A stretch of 23,643 nucleotides of DNA from a virus, in the IMG/VR virus record IMGVR_UViG_3300017987_000365, positions 1 through 23,643 of that record; one strand, 5' to 3'. The notes beneath the pieces were generated by a model. That model did no database searches, was not told the origin of the DNA, and saw only the letters and a list, made by a program, of their open reading frames with translations. Made by a program: the position numbers and the translations under genes. How positions within the stretch are numbered: position 1 is the first letter of the stretch; the number at the start of each line of letters is the position of its first letter. Below are positions 1-5,769 of this stretch, in pieces.

Positions 1-63
1 ATGTCCGCCGAGGACGTCGACCGCGCCCTCGGCGCCGTCGCCGTGCCGATCCTGAAACCGTAG
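1..63 (+). CDS. 3' end of an upstream gene, possibly terminase large subunit (partial)
   Basis: The frame is open from the first base and ends with TAG at 61-63. The last residues read AVAVPILKP. An ATG sits exactly at position 1, so a 20-residue peptide is formally possible, but the tail end of a longer gene cut by the window edge is more likely. In lambda-type phages the gene before the connector and portal is the terminase large subunit. That assignment is from position only, because no terminase motif is visible in 20 codons. The stop overlaps the AGGAG (62-66) that serves the next gene. Confidence 0.4.
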   Translation: MSAEDVDRALGAVAVPILKP

Positions 64-78
64 GAGATGCTTGGTATA

Positions 79-420
79 ATGCGCATCATGAAATCGCTGC
101 GAGCCTGGACAATCGTCGTCTGCCTCATTGCCGGCTGCGCTGCGCCGTCCGTCCTCCATAGCTCTTCGCCGTCGAAGCAGAGCGACGGAGGATGGACCGT
201 CGTCCGCGTCACGGACGGCGACACGTTCATCGTCCAGAATGATGCCGGCAAACGCGAGCGCGTTCGACTTCGCCGCGTCAACGCGCCCGAACTCGACGAG
301 CCGGGCGGACCCGAAGCGCGCGACGCGCTCGAGGCCGCCCTGCTCGGAAAACGCATCAAGCTGACCATCTACGCGCGCGATAAATGGGGACGCATCATCG
401 CCGAGATTCCTACAGAATAG
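79..420 (+). CDS. Truncated staphylococcal-nuclease-like (SNase/TNase) lipoprotein
   Basis: The protein begins with a hydrophobic stretch ending in a lipobox-like L-I-A-G-C followed by AAPS, so it is probably a lipoprotein. Then comes the N-terminal part of an SNase fold: VTDGDTFIV, RVRLRRVNAPE and RDKWGR. These carry the Arg, Glu and Arg that correspond to catalytic R35, E43 and R87 of staphylococcal nuclease. The metal-site Asp of the usual D-x-P-E segment appears as Asn (NAPE). The protein stops at AEIPTE, about 45 residues short of a normal SNase domain, so it lacks the C-terminal helices and may be inactive or a remnant. I chose ATG 79 because AGGAG (62-66) lies 12 bases upstream; ATG 67 directly abuts it and ATG 88 is also possible. 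Lambda has no gene here, so this is an extra (moron-like) gene, perhaps for superinfection exclusion (inference). Confidence 0.6.
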   Translation: MRIMKSLRAWTIVVCLIAGCAAPSVLHSSSPSKQSDGGWTVVRVTDGDTFIVQNDAGKRERVRLRRVNAPELDEPGGPEARDALEAALLGKRIKLTIYARDKWGRIIAEIPTE

Positions 421-438
421 GAAAGTTTTGGGAAACAT

Positions 439-460
439 TCCTACGCTGTAGGATTCTTTT
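439..460 (+). terminator. Rho-independent terminator after the SNase-like gene
   Basis: TCCTAC (439-444) pairs with GTAGGA (448-453) around a GCT loop and is followed by TTCTTTT. The stem is only 6 bp, but the T-run and its place 18 bases after the stop codon fit a terminator. A near copy of the sequence (ATTCCTA...TAGGA at 406-422) covers the stop codon of the gene. Confidence 0.5.
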
Positions 461-482
461 CGCCCTCCCCCCGATTTTACCG

Positions 483-510
483 TTGACATTGCCCGATTCT
501 GATGTAAATA
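483..510 (+). promoter_or_regulatory. Sigma70-type promoter upstream of the connector and portal genes
   Basis: A perfect -35 box TTGACA (483-488) is followed after 16 bases by TAAATA (505-510). The expected start of transcription is about 517. It is the only strong promoter match I see ahead of the head genes. It points into the short hairpin RNA at 517-590 and then the virion operon. Confidence 0.55.
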
Positions 511-516
511 AGAGAT

Positions 517-590
517 AGACGCGGCCACGAGCCGCAACGAAATTCAGAGCGCCTGTGCAGAGGCTGCACCCTCTCGCAGGCGCTCTTTTT
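517..590 (+). ncRNA. Short two-hairpin RNA ending in a terminator: small RNA or attenuated leader of the virion operon
   Basis: Directly downstream of the promoter there is a 5-bp hairpin GCGGC (521-525)/GCCGC (531-535), a 10-base A-rich linker, and a 10-bp perfect stem AGAGCGCCTG (546-555)/CAGGCGCTCT (577-586) running into TTTTT (586-590). Within the loop of the long stem a second pairing is possible: GTGCAG (555-560) with CTGCAC (564-569). The layout (promoter, 5' hairpin, terminator, about 74 nt) is that of a small RNA gene. Because the virion genes start 17 bases later with no other promoter seen, it could instead be an attenuator controlled by antitermination, as with Q proteins or HK022 put RNAs. 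No protein is encoded in 421-606. Confidence 0.5.
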
Positions 591-606
591 CGTTTAAGGC
601 AGAGCG

Positions 607-1086
607 ATGCAGTTTGAGCAACTGACGGAGATCTCGGGCATCACCCTCCTGCACGTTGCGGACGCGCACGACGCCGGCCAGGGCACGCTCACCGCCGAGA
701 CCGCTGACACGCTCACCTGGCTGGCCCCCGGCTCCGAGACCGCAGGCGACGAAGTCACGATCGCCAACGGCGAGACGAAGATCATCGCGGACGGCGATGA
801 CGCGACCCAGTTCATCGTCGTCTCGCGCACGTCCGCGAGCGACCTCGACGGCACGTGCGTCCTGCTGCTTCTCACAACCAAGTCCACGCAGGAGCGCCTC
901 GAGGAAGTTGACGCCGCGATCTCGCAATGTCTGAAGGCACAGGCCTCCGGCCAGGGCGACAGCAACATCACGCGCGCATCGCTCGACAGCCTCCGCCGCT
1001 ATCGCAAGGAACTCTACGCCGAACTGCTCCGCGAGCAGGAAAGCAGCGCGCGCGTCGCGCAGGCCGATATGAGCGGGAACTTCTGA
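607..1086 (+). CDS. gpW-like head-tail connector with an extra N-terminal beta domain
   Basis: 159 residues. The C-terminal part (about 98-145) reads ERLEEVDAAISQCLKAQ...ITRASLDSLRRYRKELYAELLRE. This is the helix, short polar link, helix pattern with a basic R-x-x-L-x-x-L-x-x-Y-R-K-E-L segment found in gpW-type connector proteins, which close the portal ring after DNA packaging. Lambda W also lies immediately upstream of the portal gene B. Residues 1-95 are Thr/Gly/Asp-rich and probably a beta domain that lambda W (about 68 residues) lacks. The Shine-Dalgarno sequence is weak (AAGG, 596-599). The stop overlaps the portal start as TGATG, so the two are probably translationally coupled. Family assignment is moderate; the domain fusion is inference. 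Confidence 0.6.
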   Translation: MQFEQLTEISGITLLHVADAHDAGQGTLTAETADTLTWLAPGSETAGDEVTIANGETKIIADGDDATQFIVVSRTSASDLDGTCVLLLLTTKSTQERLEEVDAAISQCLKAQASGQGDSNITRASLDSLRRYRKELYAELLREQESSARVAQADMSGNF

Positions 1087-2558
1087 TGCCACGAAAACGG
1101 AAAAACAGAAACCGCAATCTGGGGCATCCGAACGCGCCCCTCGCCGACTACGACGCGACGAACAACAAGAAGAAGCGCCAGGCGCCGCGCTCGTCGATCA
1201 AGTCCGAGGACGCGCTGCTCACGACGACGAAGCGCCGCAAGCTCACCGCCACGGCCCAGGATCAGATCCGCAACTTCGCGGTCGCCGCCTGGATGGTCCG
1301 CAAGCACACCTCCTACGTCTCCCGCTTCAACTTCCACTCGTCCATGGAAGACGACGGCTTCGAGAAGGAACTCAAAGCCTTCATCTCATACCGATCCCAG
1401 GGCGCGCAGTTCGACCGCGCCGGCCGGCTGAATCGGCAACGGGCGTTGACGATGACCGAGCGCCACGCCGTGGTCGACGGCGACGTCTTCTGGCATCTCC
1501 TCCGGACCGGAGAGGTGCAGCTCATCGAGGGCGATCTCGTCTGGACGCCGAACGATCTGCCCGCGCAATACAGCGCCGACCGCTACAACTGGGTCCACGG
1601 CATCGACGTGGACGCGGCGACCAAGCCCCGCCGCTACTGCCTCTGTACGCGCGACGGCAGCTCGCGACGATTCGGCATGATCGCCCAGGCGCAGAACATC
1701 CTCCACCGCGCGTATTTCCCGCGCGCGAACACCGTGCGCGGCGTGTCTCCCCTCTCCTCCGCCCTCAACACCCTGCAGGACCTCTACGAGGGATTCGACT
1801 ACCAGCTCATCAAGGCCAAGCTCCACGCGCTCTTTGGCGTGGCGATCCTCAGCGACGGCATCCAGGGCGCCGCCGGATTCGACATCAGCGAGACCGTCAC
1901 CGAAGGCGAGGAATCGTCCGCCGACGCGGACGACGTCACGCACGAGATCAAGCGGCACTACATGAAGCCCGGCGCGGCGAGCGTGCTCACGCTGCCGGCG
2001 GGCACGTCCATCGAGACCTTCGAATCGAAGACCCCCTCCGGCGAGTTCCGCGACTTCTCCGAGCTGATGATGCAGATCGGCATGCTCGCGATCGACCTGC
2101 CCTACATCTTCTTCAACGCCAAGGACGGGAGCTTCTCCATTCATCGGACCGCCCGCCTCGAATACGAGAAATCCTGCAAGGACAAGCGCGACGAGAATAT
2201 CTCGCTGCTCGACCGCTGGACGCTGCGTCAACTCATGATCGGCATCGAGGACGGAACGTTCTCGCTGCCCTCCCGCTGGACGCTCGATGACGTGCTCTGG
2301 GAATGGGTGCCCGAGTCGACCCCCTGGTTCGACGAGATGGACGAGATCGACGCCGCGCTCGCCGGCATCGGCGGCGGCATCGTCGACCCCTACAAATGGC
2401 TCAAAGAGCGCACCGGGCAGGACGGCGACCAGGTCCTCGAGAACATCGCCAAATTCCAGAAGAAGGCCGAGGACCTCGGCCTGCAGCTCGTCTGGGCGCG
2501 CGCCCCCATCACCCTCACCGCGTCCACGCAACCCACACGAAAGGACCGCGACCAATGA
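1086..2558 (+). CDS. Lambda-type portal protein
   Basis: 490 residues, the usual size for lambda gpB-type portals. It forms the dodecameric ring at one capsid vertex through which DNA enters and leaves. It has a very basic N-terminus (MPRKRKNRNRN). Portal-like features include AWMVRKHTSYVSRFNFHS, ERHAVVDGDVFWHLLR, NILHRAYFPRANTVRGVSPLSSALNTLQDLYEGFDYQLIKAKLHALFGVAI and the late segment DLPYIFFNAKDGSFSIHRTARLEYEKSCKDKR. The frame is open back to 927, but ATG 1086 is chosen because it overlaps the previous stop (TGATG) and starts the basic region; the preceding in-frame part is a shadow of the W-like gene. Its end overlaps the protease start as ATGA at 2555-2558. Confidence 0.9.
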   Translation: MPRKRKNRNRNLGHPNAPLADYDATNNKKKRQAPRSSIKSEDALLTTTKRRKLTATAQDQIRNFAVAAWMVRKHTSYVSRFNFHSSMEDDGFEKELKAFISYRSQGAQFDRAGRLNRQRALTMTERHAVVDGDVFWHLLRTGEVQLIEGDLVWTPNDLPAQYSADRYNWVHGIDVDAATKPRRYCLCTRDGSSRRFGMIAQAQNILHRAYFPRANTVRGVSPLSSALNTLQDLYEGFDYQLIKAKLHALFGVAILSDGIQGAAGFDISETVTEGEESSADADDVTHEIKRHYMKPGAASVLTLPAGTSIETFESKTPSGEFRDFSELMMQIGMLAIDLPYIFFNAKDGSFSIHRTARLEYEKSCKDKRDENISLLDRWTLRQLMIGIEDGTFSLPSRWTLDDVLWEWVPESTPWFDEMDEIDAALAGIGGGIVDPYKWLKERTGQDGDQVLENIAKFQKKAEDLGLQLVWARAPITLTASTQPTRKDRDQ

Positions 2559-4171
2559 GCAAAGACCCGTCCCCGCGCCGCCTCAATATCTCGCGCGCCC
2601 TGGCCGGCCGTCTCACGCGGCCCTACGCCATGCGCCGCGCCGACATGCACAGCCTCTTCATCAGCGCGTTTCAGGAGACGCCGTCCGATCTCTATCTCAA
2701 CGACGACGATCTGGGGACCGAGGATCCGCAGCCGCTGAACGTCGTCAACGGCGTCGCCGTCATCACGATCCAGGGCGTCATGATGAAGGGCGCGCCGCGC
2801 TACTACGTCGAAATGGGCTACGCGACCGACACGGACAACGTGCGCGAGCAGGTCCTTATGGCGCTCGCGGACAACTCCGTCAATGCGATCCTCATGCCGA
2901 TCTACAGCCCCGGCGGCGAGGTCTACGGACTTGATCAACTGGCCGACGCCGTATTCCAGGGCCGCGCGTCGAAACCGATCCACGCCTACATCGAGGACCT
3001 CGGCGCCTCGGCGGCCTATCTCGTCGCCAGCCAGGCGACGACGATCAGCGCGAACCGCACGGCCATGATCGGCTGCATCGGCACCTACGTCATGATCGAG
3101 GATATCAATCGGTGCCTGATGGACATGGGCATCGACACGCGCATCGTCTCCAGCGGGCTTCTCAAGGGCGGCGACGCAGGCGGCTCCATCATCACCGAGG
3201 CCATCCTGGCCGACGAGCAGCGCCTCATCAACGGCTTCTCCGCCGACTTCATCAAGGCCGTCGCGCGCGGACGCATGATCCCGGAAGAGACCGCGCAAGC
3301 CTGGGCGACCGGGCAGGTCTGGATCGGCGAGAGCGAGGCCCTGCCCATGGGACTGATCGATTCGTTAGGAACGCTCGACGCGGCGCTGGGCCGCGCCGTT
3401 TCTTCAGGCACTGGCCGGGGCGCGAACCCGGCCGAATCAGAGGAAGGAGACCAGGCCATGAATATCTTTGGCCGGCGTAAGACGGGCTCCGCCGAATCGG
3501 CCGAGGACACCCAGGCCGTTGGTTCGGAGGAGCAGGATCAGGAACAGGTCGGCGAGACCGGCGCATTGCAGGTCACGATCGAACCGCAGGAAGCCGTGGA
3601 CGCGGGCGCGCAGTTCTCCGTCGACGACGGAGAGCCGCTCGACAGCGGAACCACGGTCGAAGGCCTGGCCCCCGGAGATCACGGGGTGAGCTACACCGAA
3701 GTCGAAGGCTTTGTCGCCCCCGGCGATGAAGTCGTCGCCGTGGTCGCGAACGAGACCACGCAGCACACGGCCGAATACGGCCCTGTCGAAGAGGACGAGG
3801 CCGAACCACCCGAAGGCGAACCCACGGAAGGCGAGCAGGCGCAGGCGGGCATGACCCCCGCGCAGGCCCTTCAACTCGCCCAGACGATCGGCGCGGAAAA
3901 GGCCCTCGAGGCCGCCGCCGCCGGCAAGACGGTCGAGGAAGCCCTCACCGAGCACATCAAGACGCTTGAAGCCAAGGATGGCGCTCGCGAGCAGGCCCTC
4001 AAGGACGCCAACGCCCTCGGGTCCGACGACGCCGTGCCGACTCAGGCCGCGGACGCGACCAATCGGAAGCCCAGGGGCTTCCAGAAGAACGCCCCGATCT
4101 CCGAGGACGACCGCATCGGCAAGGCCGCCGCCGCCATCGAGGCCGGACGTCGGAAGAACGCGAAACAGTAG
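2555..4171 (+). CDS. S49/SppA-type capsid maturation protease with C-terminal scaffold
   Basis: 538 residues. Residues about 60-290 form a ClpP/SppA-fold serine protease: VAVITIQGVM, SPGGEVYGLDQLADA, and the nucleophile Ser152 in LGASAAYLVAS. Lys204 (GLLKGG) lies 52 residues on, the order and spacing of the SppA Ser/Lys dyad. This is the counterpart of lambda gpC, which processes the procapsid. Residues about 338-409 are an Ig/PEGA-like module, unusual here. Residues about 410-538 are acidic then Ala/Gln/Lys-rich helical sequence typical of scaffolds. ATG 2555 overlaps the portal stop (ATGA). A second in-frame start at 3458 with a strong ribosome site probably makes the scaffold alone. Confidence 0.88.
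   Translation: MSKDPSPRRLNISRALAGRLTRPYAMRRADMHSLFISAFQETPSDLYLNDDDLGTEDPQPLNVVNGVAVITIQGVMMKGAPRYYVEMGYATDTDNVREQVLMALADNSVNAILMPIYSPGGEVYGLDQLADAVFQGRASKPIHAYIEDLGASAAYLVASQATTISANRTAMIGCIGTYVMIEDINRCLMDMGIDTRIVSSGLLKGGDAGGSIITEAILADEQRLINGFSADFIKAVARGRMIPEETAQAWATGQVWIGESEALPMGLIDSLGTLDAALGRAVSSGTGRGANPAESEEGDQAMNIFGRRKTGSAESAEDTQAVGSEEQDQEQVGETGALQVTIEPQEAVDAGAQFSVDDGEPLDSGTTVEGLAPGDHGVSYTEVEGFVAPGDEVVAVVANETTQHTAEYGPVEEDEAEPPEGEPTEGEQAQAGMTPAQALQLAQTIGAEKALEAAAAGKTVEEALTEHIKTLEAKDGAREQALKDANALGSDDAVPTQAADATNRKPRGFQKNAPISEDDRIGKAAAAIEAGRRKNAKQ
3458..4171 (+). CDS. Nested in-frame scaffold protein (Nu3-like), internal start
   Basis: Inside the protease gene, AGGAAGGAGA (3441-3450) lies 7 bases before an in-frame ATG at 3458 (codon 302). 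Translation from there gives a 237-residue protein beginning MNIFGRRKTGSAES, containing the PEGA-like module and the helical, charged C-terminus but no protease domain. Lambda makes its scaffold Nu3 from an internal start in gene C in the same manner. The ribosome site is better than most in this window, which argues for real use. The length beginning exactly at the protease-scaffold border also supports it. Confidence 0.7.
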   Translation: MNIFGRRKTGSAESAEDTQAVGSEEQDQEQVGETGALQVTIEPQEAVDAGAQFSVDDGEPLDSGTTVEGLAPGDHGVSYTEVEGFVAPGDEVVAVVANETTQHTAEYGPVEEDEAEPPEGEPTEGEQAQAGMTPAQALQLAQTIGAEKALEAAAAGKTVEEALTEHIKTLEAKDGAREQALKDANALGSDDAVPTQAADATNRKPRGFQKNAPISEDDRIGKAAAAIEAGRRKNAKQ

Positions 4172-4232
4172 CACGCCGCGCAATCGCATGCGCCGCACAA
4201 TGAACTTTGACACTACGTAAGGAGAACAAGCC

Positions 4233-5165
4233 ATGTCCCAGCCCACTCTGCTGGACCTCGCGAAGCACACGGCCGACGACGCGATGATCCCCCTCATCGA
4301 GCAGTCGGTCCAGTCCAACCCGGAACTGCGCGTCATCCCCGCGATGCCGATTTCGGGCCAGTCCTTCAAATGCCTCATCCGCACCTCCGTCCCGACCGGC
4401 GGATTCCGCAACGCCAACGAGGGCGCCGCCGCGGTCAAGTCGACCTGGGCGAACAAGCTCATCGAGGCGTTCATCCTCGACCGGGCGATCGAAGTTGACA
4501 AGGCCGTCGCAGACGTACATCCGCGCGGCGCGGCCTATTACATCGCCCTCGAGGGCGCCGGTCTGCTGGAAGGCCAGTTCCGCGCTGCCTGCTCCCAGTT
4601 CTACTACGGCACGGAGAGCGAAGTGGCCTCCTCCGCCGCAAGCAATGCGAGCAAGGGCTTCCCCGGCCTGATCGAGCTCTACGACTCGACGAACATGGTC
4701 GTGAACGCAGGAGGCTCCGGCTCCGACTGCTCATCCGTCTGGCTGCTCGCCACTGGCGACACGAAGGTCCAGTGGGTCGTCGGACAGGACGGCGAGATGA
4801 CGCTCGGGGATCTGCAGGAGGACGTGCGGCTCACCGACGACGACGGCCTGCCGTACAACGGCTATCGCCAGCCGATGCTCGTCTTCCTCGGCGCCCAGCT
4901 CGTCAATCCGAACAGCATGGTCCGGATCAAGAACATCGAGCCGGACAACAAGCTCGACGACGATGACCTCTACGCCGCGCTCGAGCTGTTCCCGACCGGC
5001 ATCGTCCCCAACGTCATCCTGATGACACGGCGGTCCAGAGGCTACCTCCGCCAGAGCCGCACGGCGACGAACGCCACCGGAGCGCCCGCTCCGATCCCGA
5101 CGGAGTTCGAGGGCATCCCGATCGAAGCGACGGACGCCATCAGCGACGCGGAGACCAACGACTAA
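4233..5165 (+). CDS. Major capsid protein (HK97 fold, gp7-like family)
   Basis: 310 residues, directly after the protease/scaffold as in lambda (gene E). The pattern LLDLAKHTADDAMIPLIEQSVQSNPELRVIPAMPISGQSFKCLIRTSVPTGGFRNANEG resembles the N-arm and E-loop of gp7-type HK97-fold capsid proteins. The C-terminal EFEGIPIEATDAI resembles their conserved final P-domain strand (usually EGIPI-x-x-TDAI). The ribosome site AAGGAG (4219-4224) is strong, 8 bases from ATG, consistent with high expression. The 61-base gap before it (4172-4232) has no clear promoter. A 24-base perfect palindrome follows the stop. Confidence 0.85.
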   Translation: MSQPTLLDLAKHTADDAMIPLIEQSVQSNPELRVIPAMPISGQSFKCLIRTSVPTGGFRNANEGAAAVKSTWANKLIEAFILDRAIEVDKAVADVHPRGAAYYIALEGAGLLEGQFRAACSQFYYGTESEVASSAASNASKGFPGLIELYDSTNMVVNAGGSGSDCSSVWLLATGDTKVQWVVGQDGEMTLGDLQEDVRLTDDDGLPYNGYRQPMLVFLGAQLVNPNSMVRIKNIEPDNKLDDDDLYAALELFPTGIVPNVILMTRRSRGYLRQSRTATNATGAPAPIPTEFEGIPIEATDAISDAETND

Positions 5166-5173
5166 CCGGATCA

Positions 5174-5197
5174 GGGGGACGGCGCGCGCCGTCCCCC
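5174..5197 (+). promoter_or_regulatory. 24-base perfect palindrome after the major capsid gene
   Basis: GGGGGACGGCGC is followed immediately by its exact reverse complement. As RNA it would fold into a very stable G+C stem. There is no T-run after it, so it is not a classical terminator. It may protect the 3' end of the capsid message or cause partial termination, setting the ratio of capsid to downstream products (inference). Confidence 0.6.
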
Positions 5198-5228
5198 GCC
5201 CGGCTGGACCTTTGCAGGAGATTGACTC

Positions 5229-5651
5229 ATGTCCAACGAATCCACTTTCCGCAAGCAGGACGCGGAACTCAACGAGACGATCGCCCTCGCCGAGAGCGAC
5301 GGCGCCGTCTACACGACCGGCATCGACCTCGGCGCGACCGCCGATGACGACGCCCGCCTGGCCGGCATGGAGCTGGAGGTCCGCGCCCCCGTGCTCGACG
5401 CAACGGAACTGCCCGTCGGCGGCACAGTGACCTACGTCGTGCAGCACTCCACAGCCCTTGCGAGCGGCTATGCGAGCCTCTACGGCACGGTGCTGACACA
5501 GACGGCCGTCGCCAGCGTGGGAGGCGCGGCCGCCGCGACGAAGCGTGTCCGTCTACCCTCCGACTGCAATCGTTACGTCCGCCTTGCGGCCACAACCGCA
5601 AGCGCGGGCGACTGCTCGGACAGCGACGCCGAACTGCGCCTGCTCACCTAG
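5229..5651 (+). CDS. Small capsid-associated protein, possibly capsid stabiliser (Bbp16-like) or decoration protein
   Basis: 140 residues, mostly beta-prone with Thr, Val, Gly and Asp. Features are GIDLGATADDDARLAGMELEVRAPVLDA, VTYVVQHST and a final LPSDCNRYVRLAATTAS. A late P-x-D-x-x-R-Y-(V/L)-R-L motif is seen in small capsid-binding proteins of the Bbp16 type that accompany gp7-like capsid proteins. It has a clear ribosome site AGGAG (5216-5220). Its place after the capsid gene matches either a decoration protein or an FI-position protein. I am confident that it is a virion gene but not of the exact family. Confidence 0.55.
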   Translation: MSNESTFRKQDAELNETIALAESDGAVYTTGIDLGATADDDARLAGMELEVRAPVLDATELPVGGTVTYVVQHSTALASGYASLYGTVLTQTAVASVGGAAAATKRVRLPSDCNRYVRLAATTASAGDCSDSDAELRLLT

Positions 5652-5666
5652 AGAATTCGGCCGGCA

Positions 5667-5722
5667 CGGTCCTCGGCGGTTGTCGAGAACTCGCGATTAG
5701 CGAGCGACGCCGTCGAGGACCG
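5667..5722 (+). repeat. Long intergenic stem-loop at the border of the accessory insertion
   Basis: CGGTCCTCG (5667-5675) pairs with CGAGGACCG (5714-5722), and the pairing can extend inward (GCGG with CCGT including G-T pairs). A second perfect hairpin CTCGC/GCGAG with loop GATTA (5690-5704) sits inside. There is no T-run after it. The 118-base gap 5652-5769 contains this structure and otherwise only the leader of the next gene. It marks the change from head genes to the accessory block. Confidence 0.5.
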
Positions 5723-5769
5723 CCACCTTGAGACTTTACAGCCTCCAATCTACAGCTTGAGAGAGAAGA

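Noticed and set aside
1-63. A complete 20-residue peptide gene from ATG at position 1
   Set aside because: The window begins with that ATG by chance or choice; no upstream sequence is available to show a start, so it is reported as a partial 3' end.
927-1085. N-terminal extension of the portal frame
   Set aside because: It overlaps the W-like gene entirely; the start at 1086 gives the coupled TGATG junction and the normal portal size.
3437-4501. Long minus-strand frames opposite the scaffold and capsid genes
   Set aside because: High G+C makes long antisense frames common. These have no recognisable domains and cross the capsid start.
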